In this document: piece by piece, positions 13,448 to 25,463 of the stretch
How the letters are laid out: the number at the start of each line of letters is the position of its first letter
How positions within the stretch are numbered: position 1 is the stretch's first letter
Source of the DNA: Pectinophora gossypiella
Taxonomy: Eukaryota > Arthropoda > Insecta > Lepidoptera > Gelechiidae
NCBI RefSeq assembly: GCF_024362695.1
Contig: NC_065404.1
Coordinates: forward strand, 6,798,604 to 6,862,603
DNA: 64,000 nt
Direction: 5' to 3'
The notes under the pieces: generated by a model
The model's input: only the letters and a program-made list of their open reading frames with translations
Database searches by the model: none
Told to the model about the DNA's origin: nothing
Translations under genes and position numbers: made by a program

Positions 13448-16365
13448 GCTGTAGTTAAAGCAGTTTACATCTCTTCGCGAGCGACCTGTAAATGTTATTT
13501 GTGTTCATTAAAACTGAATTACGTTATAAATTTTATGTTGCGAGCGCTATAGCCACCTTAATGCGTTCGAGAAATAATCGAAACATTGTAATGCGTTTAT
13601 TAGCGGCCGTATATACGTAGCAGGTAACAGCAATGAGCCAATAATCAGTTGAAAGTAAAGTTATTTCTGACGAAAGCATTAAAATTTTAATAAAACCGTC
13701 ACTTCGCAATCTGTACATGTTGCTCTGTGTAACAAAAAAGATTAAATCGTCTGTAAATGTCTATTTTTCTGACCGTTATTGTTACTGCACTGCTTTATAG
13801 TGTTGAATATTGAACGGAAGAACTCTCGTTAGTTTGCGAAATTGTGACCTGAAAAAAAAATTGCGCGACCCCCGTCACTGTCAAAGCGGGTAATCACTTT
13901 ATCTGCGAGTAACAACACAGAACATTAGTGGTCTAAATTAAATTTGTTGGGTGTCGGATCGGCGCCGGCGGCGGTTATCGATCATCCGTAATGGTACACT
14001 AACGACCGTCGACCGGCGACCGTGCCCTCACCACGCATCTCACGGTCGTAATAGCCGCTGTAAAGTAATAGCCTGTGCACCCAATAGAAGGTATGAAGGC
14101 AGCTTCCTTTGCCTTAGCTAGGTCTTAGCACACGATCAATTTTGCTTGAGCGTGTGCGGGTGCAACAGAAGTTGGCTGTAATCAACATAACACAATAGAC
14201 TACTTCTATTTAAAATCTATGCAATTGACGACGTGTTTTGACGATATTGATGGTATTTTGTTTTTTATTGACTCAGTGTAAATATATACCGACATGGATT
14301 TGGAAAAATGACAAAGTATTACTTATTAATTTATTCCATTGTTGACTGTCAAAAGAAACGCGTAAATTATTTCTGCTCGGTAATTTTATTGACAAAAGGT
14401 GTTCGTGTGTTGTCATAATTTCACAGAACTTTAATTTACCGTCAGAAGGTTTCACAATAACAGATATTATAAAAAGAAAACGCGGTTGACGTTTATTTTA
14501 TCATTTTCATTAAATTTCAATGCGGGGTATGTCGTCAGAAGAATATTTATTGTCATAATTTATATCAGTCTGTTTGTTTGTAAAAGTAAGGGCGACAGGT
14601 TACAAAGGACCTTTACGCTGTCAAGCATTCACAAGAATGTACGCGTATTATTTTGACGGCTACCTTTGAATTTGCGTATTACCTTGTCAATTATTGTGCG
14701 ACGTAATTCAAAGTGGATTAGGATAATGGCTTTGGATTTGCCACACCTTACTTAATAAGGTCTTATTATTGTAATAAAGGTCCTGGTTAAGCTTATATAT
14801 ATGCATCAAGTACATTTTGTTATAATGTTTACTTTATGTAATGACACTCGTAAGTAGATATCAGAAGTGTCAGTTAGGCAGATTGTTTGAATTTCATTTT
14901 CTGATACATTTTCATGTACTTATGGTCTTAAGGCCCAAAGTCCATTTAAAATCCAAATCCCATTGTTTAACTATTGTGTCTGGAAATCCGGGCCTTACGA
15001 GGATAGTTGAAAATAATTTAATGGTTATTAGATTAATGGTTTAAAATAGGTATTTATTATTTTGGTAAAGAAAAATATGTAAGTAATTTGATACCTACGT
15101 TTTATTTCGCCATCATGGCTAAAATGTTTCTTATCTATTCATTAGCAATGGAAACAAAATGGAACTCTAGTAATCAATAAAAAAGAAACAGCGTTCGAAT
15201 TTAAATGTTTTTTTTTTTGTACTTTTTAAAAGGTCTTTTATACGTGCGTGTCCTTTGGCAGTCATAATTTTAGTTGTAAACGATTAAAAGTAAACATGAG
15301 TCGGATAACTAGGTGCCCGGGGCAGTGACATTAAGCGCGGTATGTGGTCGCAATTTTTCATCAATTCAATTTGCTGCTGTATCCGATGAGATATAGAAAG
15401 TGGAGGACATGCGGCTTCACATACATTACGTATTGCTACTCAAATGTTGTGTAAAGAAAGTGAAGACGTTTAAGAAGTGTCGCAAATTAGTACCTAAGTA
15501 CCTCATTTTAATAGCAGCTTAGGATCGAACCATTATATCATACCCACGAATTGTGGCAAATCATGATGCTCCACTGCAGATAAAGAAAGCACGTGACGAA
15601 TAGTAGAAATGAAGTACCAAAAAAAATGTACGGACATCGGTATAGTATATTAAAATAACAAAGTAGATATAATTAAAGATAGTAGATAACATAAAAGCTA
15701 GAATGAAGAAGAGCTCATAAAATATAGATATAAAACTAAGACTGTTATGTTAGTAGAGTTAAGGCAGACATTTTAGTAACACCTTTCCTTTTATGACTAA
15801 GTTTTTTGCATAAATGTGTTATAAATGGATAGTAAATTTCACTTGACATGGGAAACTAATTTCGCTGTAAATGTACGAGGTAATATTTCAATTAAGAAAA
15901 GTTTCAATATGATCTAGTAAAGCACTGAGTATTTACTAAAATATTGATGAGTGAAAATAGACCTTAAGTTATATATATAAATTAAATAAAGTTTTTTAGC
16001 ACATATATACGGGTACCTACATAACATACCATATTGGTCAGACTGAAAGTGGAACATCATATCTTGATGACGCACTCCTATGTTAGATACTAGAATTTAT
16101 ATCTACTTTATGCAAAATATAAGTGAAGGAATGTTAACATTTGAATTGAATGTAACACGACCACGTGATGACGCGACGTGTTTTATAGAGAATCCCTACG
16201 AGTGGCGTCTTTACTCTGCCGCCTGCTAATTGCATCAACAGCTGACTCTACTAAGTGGCGATATCAATCTAGACCGCATGTGGGAACGCCGCCTTGCCCG
16301 GACCAATACACTGCTGTATTGTCGGCAGTACGGTCTGCAATCGAAAACGTACAGCCATCAATATA
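13448..16365. other. AT-rich non-coding block, no recognised repeat
   Basis: There is a small CpG patch near 13960-14040; otherwise it is uniform AT-rich sequence. Confidence 0.45.
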
Positions 16366-16448
16366 AGCCAACCATTACTTCAGCATTATCCCGTTTCTCA
16401 CAGGGTCCGCTTACCTAACCTAAGATTTCACAGGTCCGGTTTTTTACA
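16366..16448 (-). mobile_element. SINE family B, tail-side fragment
   Basis: The segment cattatcccgtttctcacag, then ggtccgcttacctaacctaa and ggttttttacagaagcctgt, matches the left part of the complete family B copy at 59274-59609 in the same orientation. The tRNA-like head is missing. Confidence 0.75.
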
Positions 16449-17293
16449 GAAGCCTGTCTGACTGTCTGTCTATTCGGTATGTTTTAAAATGTAAACAATT
16501 TGTCGCTGACGTCGCGAACTCTCGTATCTGAAATTTTTAGCGAATCTGATTTGCTCCTTTTGTTATTGTCAATAAGACACAAATTATTTTAGCAAAAATT
16601 TGCAGATACGCCAGTTTGCAAAGTCAGCCACGGATTGTAGGTAGGTAATCCAATTTCATAGTGGATTTAAAATAATTTCATATAATTATTTTGATTAAAT
16701 TAATATGATTTGATTGAGTCAGTACAATACTGATTGATATAGGATGGATTTAGCTGAGCAGTTGTGTGTCGAGGAATATCGTGATTTTTTAAATTATTAA
16801 TAGGTATCTATAAGTAATATACGTAAATATTTAGGAGATAATTCGCAGTTACTCGTCGAACGGTTTTATAAAAAAAAACATCTTTTTTTATACCTACGTT
16901 TGCAACTGTAAAATCTACTTTTTCTTTTCTATGTATGACTCGTCGTCATACCCGTGACGACAAGCAGCATTGTATTTTTTCTTTTTTGTTTTGTTTTTTT
17001 ATGGATTATTTTACTGTTTTTCAATGCACATACAACTTTCTTACCGGCTGTACACATATAATTACCGGAAAGAATACGAATAAAAACGTAAAGCGCTCCG
17101 TGGTTACTCCTTGACTGTAATTACCTCCGTGCCATCTAATATTTCTACCTCTCGATCGTATAGTTCACGATTATCAACGTATTATTAATATTCTATGCAT
17201 GTCCAGATACGAAAAGAAAACAATCATGATAAACATGCTGCTTATTACCCCGTGAATGTCGACTAAGAAACCATGCATTTAGGTATTTGAGTG

Positions 17294-17512
17294 ACACATA
17301 ATAACGGGTTCTTACCGCGTTTAAATCAAGGATATGAGACTCCCGATATTTCGACACTGTAGCAAGTGCCATGATCACGGTATGACTGATGAGATTGGAG
17401 TGAGTTGGTGGTGGATTGGGTTGGGTTGGATTGGATTGGTGTTGAACCCGTTGTTATGTGTTTTAATTACGATAATAACCGCGTAAACCTAAAACAACGT
17501 ATTTTAGAGAGG
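17294..17512 (+). mobile_element. MITE-like family D, long copy
   Basis: It begins acacataataacgggttctt and accgcgtttaaatcaaggat, contains gatatttcgacactgtagca and catgatcacggtatgactga, then a G/T-rich minisatellite (17398-17440). It ends with gttatgtgttttaattacga and taaccgcgtaaacctaaaac. Related copies are at 26562-26669 (reverse) and 35489-35605 (foldback). The outermost bases are not certain. Confidence 0.75.
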
Positions 17513-17589
17513 TTTTATAGACGTGTGTCTCTTTTCATGTAGATGGCATATATCGTGTCGCTGATGAGCAGCCTATGGCGGAGTGCCCA

Positions 17590-17885
17590 CGCCATCCTTC
17601 TTCTATCGTGTGGGTTGTGAGGTGGATTACCAACGTCATCAACCCAGGTGTCAGGGTTATTATTGAGCCGCCAAAGGCCCCTGACATGACTCATATAACG
17701 ACTACATACTTAGATCTTACGTAATTAGTAACCGGGACCAACGGCTTAACGTGCCTTCCGACGCACGGATCATGTTACTTTTTGGACAATCAGGTAATCA
17801 GCTTGTAATGTCCTAACCAAATTTGGGATTACAAAGTGATTTTTCCTGAGGATCGTTGATAAGCCCGACTGCTACATCCTCAGGC
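17590..17885 (-). mobile_element. Composite SINE, family C, sharing a core module with family A
   Basis: It matches 59898-60070 over gttgtgaggtggattaccaa, gagccgccaaaggcccctga and catgactcatataacgacta. Its right part, gggaccaacggcttaacgtg and tttggacaatcaggtaatca, is the reverse complement of the core module of family A (670-770). So C and A share the core but have different tails. The right end after 17850 also has the aatcactttgtaat module found after the family A head. The strand is assigned from the shared core. Confidence 0.8.
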
Positions 17886-18237
17886 ATTAGGTACAATCGC
17901 AAGTGCAAGTATATACGTAGTGGTTTTAAATTGTGGTGTTAATAACTTAGTTTGTAGGCCATTTTGTACTTACACTATACAGTCCTAAGGTAAAGTAAGG
18001 TAAGGGAGCTTAAGCTGGATATAATATGATCCACGCAGGTTATTTTATTTTTGTCTGCCATACGCAATACTAACAGGCCTAAGGTATGTAGTAATGTTCC
18101 TTATTCTATGCCGAAGGTCTATATTAAAGATATAAGTATATTTTTTGACCTTTACAGGCTCATCGCCTATCACGTTGTTGGTCTAACAAAAAGTTGTCGG
18201 TGAGTACATAGTTACTCATATCATATATATATATATT

Positions 18238-18320
18238 CCTTTTCGGCGAATAAGAATATGACAGATATAACATAAAATAAAATTAGATGGTATTTACAGG
18301 AATTAGCACCGTTGTCTTTT
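18238..18320 (+). mobile_element. Family E repeat, single terminal arm
   Basis: The sequence ccttttcggcgaataagaat, gacagatataacataaaata and gatggtatttacaggaatta corresponds to one arm of the inverted-repeat element at 61790-62180. No second arm is visible nearby. Confidence 0.7.
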
Positions 18321-18865
18321 CAAGCGTCAAAGTTGTGTGCAATTGGGGATTGCAGGCGTAAAATAACCTTTTATTGAATAAAATATAAACTACTTACTCC
18401 TACTAACTAATAAATTGTCTATACGTACTTTGCTCAATAATAATTTTCTTTGCAAGAACATTTATAGACTAAGATATTTGTAGTATGTACGACAGGCGCG
18501 AGTGAAAAATGTTAAATGTTAAGCGATAGTATCAAAACACGCTTGTAATTTTATCAGTTCTCGCTATTTCCCTATAGGGAAGGCAGAGGTGAAGAAAAGC
18601 CGTAGTTACCCTTTAAATGTACTTAATTACAGACATGCTCTTTAATGTTTCTGTCTCTTGTTTCTATAATTCACGCGTTATCGGCGCATGAGTCGCTTGG
18701 TTATTGTAAAAATTACTAGGACTTTTTATGCTATCAGGCTTGTTAGGTTAGTAATGCAGGTGTCTGGAGAATGTGTAATGTGATTTAGATTACTTACTTG
18801 GCTACCTACTCTATATTATCCTTGTATGACCATATTTATCATTTTCTTGGTACATCTTTTTTGAA

Positions 18866-18976
18866 GTACAGTCTGTCGCACTAACATATTTGACATTTAG
18901 TGAGACTTACAGTTCAATTTATCAAAATAGTGTGACATGGTACCAAAGTGTATACATATTAATGCTCGTGACCGTA
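18866..18976 (+). mobile_element. Family F MITE, internally shortened copy
   Basis: The segment gtacagtctgtcgcactaac, gagacttacagttcaattta and tgctcgtgaccgtac is the reverse complement of 24398-24557, apart from about 30 bases missing next to the left end. Confidence 0.8.
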
Positions 18977-20246
18977 CCTACTTAGGTTGAGGTAAAAATT
19001 AAGCAGTACCTACTCTGGCAGTTCATTCAACATAATTTACTACATATCTAAATTTCAAGTGAGTGAAAATTTTGGAGTGATCCAAATAGGCGCTCAGACG
19101 TCAAGTTGCGGAAAACGGTCCACGAATACCAATACCAATACACATCTAAATAGGAAAGTATATATTCAATTTTAAGGGCTTCTGTATTGGTAACTATATG
19201 TTAAGGAAAATACATATAATATGACAATTCAATATATATATCCATTCAATATATATATACATTATCTATACAATATGTGCCTAACTCGTAAGCATTTAAG
19301 TAGTTGTTTTAAGTGTATTTATTACAACAAAACAAGCTATCTACGCCCTCCATAAATGCAAACATGTATGAACCTTCATTACATATTTTTTTACGAATCA
19401 CTTCTCACATAAAATGTATTCTAAATGTATGTTAGCTATCTATCGGCCGATCGTCGATCGTTGGCACCTGCGCCCGCGCCTGCCACGGTTTATTGGCACT
19501 ACACGCTTCTGCGGTTCATTCGCTTGACGAGCGGAATGTGTTGAGATGATAAGTACACTCACCTGCTTCGATTTTATATTTGTAACTTGTAGTAGTCACT
19601 ATTAGGTCCATACATAACCTAGGTACATATTTTTTAAAATTGTACCTATAAGCAGAGTCGTGTTAAAAGAGGGCTAATCACGTAGATCTTTCCATAGAAA
19701 CGAGCTTGTTGGAAGTAGTAAAATTTGTACTATATATATATTACATTCATATATTGACTGACTACACATACCTGACGAACATAATATTGAAATAAATACA
19801 ACATGAAAATATATTTCAATAAAACCTAGTTAGCACGCAATACAATGATAAACATATCGCTATTGACAAGGCTGTTGTTAATTATATAGTATCAACATTA
19901 TTTTACTGCTGACAACCACTATTTACGGTACAGGAAAAATATGGAGACCTGTGCATTGATTGTTGCTTACCGACATACCGACCTTATAATAAATGCGACT
20001 ATAAAAGCACCTCAACCGTGAACTCTGAACGAAAACATCGTAAAAGAATGCAACATACATATTGTCGAACAATCGATATTAAAATCTTGTTTGAAATTTA
20101 AAATGGTCTTTATGAGCGGTTTACGGTTTACGACCGGGAAAACCGGCCAGATTAGCGAATTATTACCACAGTCGACAATTATATGTACCTACATGCGCCT
20201 GTTACTGAATGTTATATTACAGATTTCCGGTGCGGAAGGTAGGTTC

Positions 20247-20745
20247 GAATCAGAATCAGAATCATTTATTCAACGTAATTATCATGGATAAACTTGTTGA
20301 AGGTCAATGTAACATTTTTGAATTTACGTCATTTCGCAAGGTGTTATGGCTGAGGAGAAGAAATGACAAGTAACTGCAACAGCAACACATCTTTTAAATC
20401 AATGAGGGTACATTACAAGTTATTTAATAACTAGAGGAACACATTCAATACCAGTCATTTTTATCATTTAGGTAATCATTAATCTTATAATAGGCTTTTT
20501 TACATAAAGTAAGCTTCACGTGAGCTTTAAATTTGTTCTCTGACAAATTTAAAATATTATCTGGTATTTTATTGTAAAAACGTATATATAACCCCAAAAA
20601 AGATGAATTTAATTTACTTAATCTAGAATTTTGAACAACAATTTTATTTTTATTCCTTGTATTGTAAGTATGCCTTTCACAGTTTCTCGGAAGGAGAGAT
20701 ACATTTTTACGCACATACATAATGTTTTCATAAATATATCATACA
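20247..20745 (-). mobile_element. 5'-truncated LINE with the C-terminus of its reverse-transcriptase protein
   Basis: On the - strand, 20720-20445 encodes about 91 residues with RHTYNTRNKNK, LGLYIRFYNKIPDNILNLS and KAYYKINDYLNDKND. This block is familiar as the end of non-LTR retrotransposon polyproteins in insects. The frame can be followed a few residues upstream (YIYENI) before a stop near 20742. About 180 bp of 3' UTR follows and the element ends with aataaatgattctgattctg, a short TGATTC microsatellite tail. Only the last part of the element is present; it cannot be mobile by itself. Confidence 0.85.
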
Positions 20746-21689
20746 TTAATATGAATAACCTATATATGAGTAGATATGTATCCTAACAAGTGTAAGGTCA
20801 ATTCTAATCGAGTAAAATCTCACGAGTAAAATGTTTACGAGAGATTGCAACACTGGCCGGAATTAAAAATACGGAAAAAGAAAAATATTTGGAGGCGGGA
20901 GATTGTTTTTTTTTGGTTGGAATATGGAGGGACGTGGATGCAAATTTAGATTGTTATAAAATTGTACTATATGCTTAAAAGTATTTGTTTGTCAAAAGTA
21001 GAGGAGAATATATTTATATAAGGTGAGTTTTATTATATTTCTTCCTATTATGGACATAAGCATGTCTTTAATCAATCGGAGGCGATATTGAGCATTTTCC
21101 ACCACACAAACATACTTTTAATAGAAAAAAGACATAAGAGATTTGAAGTAACATCCTATTATGTATTGTAAGATATGTAGTTGAAAGTAAATAGTTATTA
21201 GTAAAATATAGAGTTGAATAAAAATAGAATTGATGCCAGTCTATACCATAGAATGTATCGCTCTAAAGCAAACTGTTTACATATAGAGTTACACAAATCA
21301 ACTTTGTGTAAGTAATTGAAATTAGTATCGTAGCAACAGTGTGGGGTGTCCTCATGGTGATTAACTGTCTTCCATCGGTGTGAGCTGGTAGCTATTTGTT
21401 TTGAAACCCGGTTAAGTACTTTATTTTTCTGCCGAAATAGAAGGGAAATTGACCGATTGTAATTATGTACAATGTGTAATTAAACTAGATGAATATAAAC
21501 AGCCACAGGTATATTTGATGGTTGAAGTGAGAAACAAGAATGGTTTACAAAATATTCTTATGGACGCCTGAATGGACTGGATGGAATGGAATAATGTTAG
21601 GTATATATATTTATTTGCATGTATTTATTGGTAAGTTGTATTTATGATTTGTACCCGCAATCTTTCAATTTATTTTAATTTTTCCTCAC

Positions 21690-21825
21690 CTTATGGTTGT
21701 CTGGAAGAAATCGTTTTTATCAATAAGGCCGCCATTTGCCATTTACTTAGTTAAGAGTCTTTTTGTAATTTTTTCTTTTTATTTTGGTGCAATAAAGTGT
21801 ATATGTATTGTATTGTAATGGACGA
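21690..21825 (+). mobile_element. LINE/SINE 3' end with GTGCAATAAAG tail
   Basis: The sequence ggttgtctggaagaaatcgt, ataaggccgccatttgccat and ttggtgcaataaagtgtata followed by TATTG repeats is a typical lepidopteran retroelement 3' end with an internal AATAAA. Only the tail portion is recognisable; the 5' limit is uncertain. Confidence 0.7.
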
Positions 21826-22375
21826 GTTTGTGATTATTCTGACTACGTGGGAACAAAAATAATTTCCTAATCTATGTACATAGATCAACCCGCTAAGAGC
21901 GGCAATTTAAAACTATGTATCACAGAAGCGTTTCTTTAAATTATATCTCTCGTTACAAAGATATATACACTTCTAGACATAGGACGTACTCGCGGCTAAT
22001 GCAGTAATAATTGCCGACGATACCAGCAACATTATATTGCGTTGATACGATAATTGCACACCCGTTGACAGAACCGCGTCCACTTTGCAGCAAATTTGAT
22101 CACATTTGTACTGGATAAAAATATCATTTATTGTCCCTCATTATGGACGAGATAACCACTGTTGGTTTTTATAACTACATCATAATGAATTGGACGAACA
22201 TTAACGTAATAAGTACGTTTGTACTTGAAGAAGTTCTGTAATTTTAATTTCTGACTGTACAATTTATTGTTAGTTGTATAAAAAATTGTGCTTGCGGGTA
22301 TTTTTAGTATTTTTGTTTCATGGTAATTGTATGAGTACAATTACCTGTGAGCAGTTACCTGTCCTATAGGACACG

Positions 22376-22427
22376 ATAAGCACACGATGTTATATATATA
22401 TATATATATATAACATCGTGTGCTTAT
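22376..22427. repeat. Perfect 52 bp palindrome with a TA-repeat centre
   Basis: The half-site ataagcacacgatgtta followed by TA repeats is exactly mirrored by taacatcgtgtgcttat, 26 bp per arm with no spacer. It is the longest perfect palindrome I see in the window and could extrude as a cruciform. It may derive from a TA-targeting inverted-repeat element that lost its interior. Confidence 0.9.
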
Positions 22428-22590
22428 TCTCTTAATCTTATAAAGTTATTTTCCTACAATGTCAATTTATTATGGTAGATACTCATTTAGTAGCCGTCGA
22501 AAATCGTAGTAAATCGTATAAACATATACATAATGCATTCCACTATATTGGCTATATGTAGGTAAGTTCTCTGTAGCCTATGACATAAAC

Positions 22591-22724
22591 ATACACAACA
22601 TACATACATAAACTCACGCCTATTTCCCACCGGGGTAAGTAGAGACTATAGAATTCCATTTGCTTCGATCCTGACACACTTCTTTTGCTTCCTCCACATA
22701 AGCAAACACCTATCCTACCTGTCC
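22591..22724 (-). mobile_element. Retroelement tail insertion, same family as 13379-13435, with 10 bp target-site duplication
   Basis: The first 62 bases match 13379-13432 with one or two differences; this copy extends about 75 bp further into the element (cgatcctgacacacttcttt, gcttcctccacataagcaaa). The flanks tgacataaac at 22581-22590 and 22725-22734 are identical. The tail (TATG-like) is at the left end, so the element is on the - strand. Confidence 0.88.
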
Positions 22725-22759
22725 TGACATAAACTTGTGCTAATAATAATTAAATCAAA

Positions 22760-22792
22760 GTGGTCCCAGGTCGAAAAGGTTGGGAACCACTG
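22760..22792 (-). mobile_element. Solo terminus of a hAT-type DNA transposon
   Basis: Read on the - strand the block is cagtggttcccaaccttttc then gacctgggaccact, the well-known CAGTGGTTCCCAACC terminus of hAT superfamily elements. The rest of the element and the other end are not visible. Confidence 0.65.
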
Positions 22793-22864
22793 ATCTATAA
22801 ACGTTATGTTTTCTAAATTAAAGACGAACAATAGTACCTGTGTGGTTAGGTTATGTTCGTTGAT

Positions 22865-23095
22865 TTTTAACTGACTTCAAAAGAAGGAGGAGGTGCTCAA
22901 TTCGCCGGGATCGTTTTTATTTTTTTCTGTGTATTCCGCGATTACTCGAAGACGCGAATCGGTCCCGATTTGGAAAATTCTCCTTTTATTCAAAAGGGTA
23001 TGTTTCGTCCCGTTGTCAGCATGTCATGATCTGATGGTGGGATCCCAGAGAAATCCGAGGATAACTCTCAACGTTTTTAGGCACAGGTAATGTGT
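22865..23095. repeat. Dispersed lepidopteran repeat (family H)
   Basis: It starts tttaactgacttcaaaagaa and ggaggaggtgctcaattcgc, a block I know as a very common lepidopteran repeat, and continues to about 23095 with gaatcggtcccgatttggaa. The short open frame at 22893-23090 falls inside it and is not a gene. The element class is not decided. Confidence 0.6.
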
Positions 23096-23774
23096 TTAGT
23101 GTATTTTTCAAAGCTACTTTCGTTTGATCGTAAAAAAAATATGTCGCTGAGTGATGGTCGAAGGTCAACTCCTCATTGGTTAGGAGTTAAAGGATAATTC
23201 TTTCACCACTCTATGCATATTCATTCAGAGCAACATTAGTAATACTCTCATAAGGTAAGTAGCTACTACACGACGGGTTAATGCTAGATCTAAGTAGTTA
23301 ATCAACAAGCAACGAGATAAAACAAATCTGTTATTATACGTCTCTAGCAAGTGTGTCGAAGTTCCTCTACCAAATAAATGTTTTGGCGACACCGCGTCTC
23401 GTGCACTAATTACAAAGATTATTATAACTTCACCCCTAGTTAAGAAACACGAATTATACTCTGTCATTATACGTGTTCATAGTAATCGTCGCGAGTATCT
23501 CCCGGGTCGAGATTAGAGCGTTGTAATTATCTGTTTTACACAGTCCTAATGGCTTCATTCCGCTAATGACCGCCTCATCTCCTCCTATCTCTGTTGACTA
23601 CTACAGACGATATTACAAGCGAATTTATGTTTTAAACCCGAACCCCTGGGAAGGAGTTTTGCGTCCACAGCGGGTTTTATCGAAGCATGATGAATTGTTC
23701 TTTCGGTTTTATTTATAGTAGGTTTTCTTAAGACAACTCGATTTTTTTGTTCATAATTACCTATGGTAGATAGA

Positions 23775-23862
23775 TGCAAGAAGGACGGAAGGCAAGTCAA
23801 GAGGGAAACCACTGCCCTAATTTTCCCTAAAAAAGTAGCATGGAGAATGCTAAATTAAATTA
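23775..23862 (+). mobile_element. Retroelement 3' end fragment (family I)
   Basis: The segment ggaaggcaagtcaagaggga, aaccactgccctaattttcc and gtagcatggagaatgctaaa is the reverse complement of the left part of 47665-48175. The module atggagaatgcta also occurs at the end of the LINE remnant at 32377, so the family is probably LINE-related. Confidence 0.65.
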
Positions 23863-24397
23863 GTAGAGGTAGATGCAGATGAAGTAAAATTGAGAATAGG
23901 TCGCGAAGCGTTCTGATTCTCTGTAATTTCATCATATTTATTTCATCTGTAGTACTCGTAGGTACGCCTGTGATTACCGGTAAGTACTTCTTATTTTCCC
24001 ACGTCCTTTGTATTTTATCACTTCTTTTAACTACTTGCAGCGTCTTGACTACCTACCTTTAAAAAGCTTTTCTTTCTTTTTAATATGGTATGTCTCATAT
24101 TAATTAGCTGGGTTATAATATCTCGGTTATTATGGTACAATTTGTAGGAGCTAGCCGGTGCGAGTTAATCGCGGAGACCTATCACGTACGGTGTGGATGG
24201 ACCATAATCGATGTCGGTGCGCCGGCGACGCTACGTCTGCCGGCCTCCGCTGTATATTGCCGTGGCATTTTATTTATAAAACATTATTTATAACTGTTTC
24301 GTTTTAATATTAAAACATATGAACACAAGTTCAATGTTAGTTACAGTAAAACTGCATAAAGATTTATAGAAGTTAGATACTGGTCTCGGAGTAAACT

Positions 24398-24557
24398 GTA
24401 CGGTCACGAGTACTAATATGTATACACTTTGAAATTGAAACCATGTCACATTAACTGATTTGACAAATTAAACCGTAAGTCTTATTAAATGTCAAATATG
24501 ATAGTGCGACAGGGTTCTACCTGTAAAGTGGGTACATCATATTGCTCATGACTGTAC
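24398..24557 (-). mobile_element. Family F MITE, 160 bp complete copy
   Basis: The ends are inverted: the left is gtacggtcacgagtactaat and the right, reversed, is gtacagtcatgagcaatatg. The interior matches 18866-18976 in reverse orientation (ccatgtcacattaactgatt, tcaaatatgatagtgcgaca). There is no coding capacity. Confidence 0.82.
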
Positions 24558-25210
24558 GGAACTATTTCTCCGGCCAGAAAAGCTTAGGTATTGTTGTATA
24601 GGAACCTGAACGAATCGAAAGTAATTAGCCTGTAGCAAGTCGACCGTAGGTATCAATTTTCCAAAGAAAACCAGTAAATCAACTAACACAAACAGCGATG
24701 TGTGTCACGTATCGATACCAGCCGTCATACCGCAGCCCGTGGTAATTATCGTAGAAACCACCGCAGAGCTAACATGCATGAAATACAACCAGATAGGTAG
24801 AATGCTATGACACGCAAATCGATCATGTGTGTGTGAAATTGTTTAATTGTATGTCGACGATTGATTTACGGTCGCCTCCACACTGCAGGCAATCAACGTT
24901 CATCTCGCGTGTTAAAACAGATTTAATTGTTTATTTCCCACTCAAATGTCTATTTACAGCAATTTCACGTTTTTGTCTCTGTGAAAATTGCCTAGTGCAT
25001 GGAAATTATAGCGCATGCTGCTCCTCATTAAAGGCGAATGATTCTTCGATTTTTATGATCGCCCCCAGTTTATTGTGCTACTGAGTTTCATGCAAGCGAT
25101 CTTAGACTATAAATTGTTCATGGCGATTTCTCTATGTTGGTTTTATGTTGTTCTTCACGGCAATCAGATTATGCGTAGGTGATCGGTGACATTAGGGCAG
25201 GTGACGATAA

Positions 25211-25463
25211 TAGGGTAGTTTCCAAATAGTCAAATCAGTTACTTTTTTCTAAACGTCAAAACACGAAATTACTTTGGAATTTGTATTAAAAAGCAACCTG
25301 GGACGTCATAGAAAAACATGACAAAATGTCGCACTTATTCTTTATTAAAATTCATAAATAAGTTAAATAGAAGAAATAAAACTTTTTTGTCACCTTTAGA
25401 TTTGTATTTATTTAGTAGTAATCAGAATTTCATATTTTATCTTTAACCTAGGAAACTATCCCA
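25211..25463. mobile_element. MITE-like element with GGGTAGTTTCC ends
   Basis: The left end tagggtagtttccaaatagt and the right end ggaaactatccca are inverted with one gap. The 250 bp AT-rich interior (cgtcaaaacacgaaattact, ggacgtcatagaaaaacatg) is of a type I recognise from lepidopteran genomes. There is no open frame. The flanking duplication is not clear. Confidence 0.65.

Noticed and set aside
17398..17440. G/T-rich run as telomere-like sequence
   Set aside because: The units (ggattgggttgggttggatt) are not TTAGG and lie inside a family D element; it is a minisatellite.
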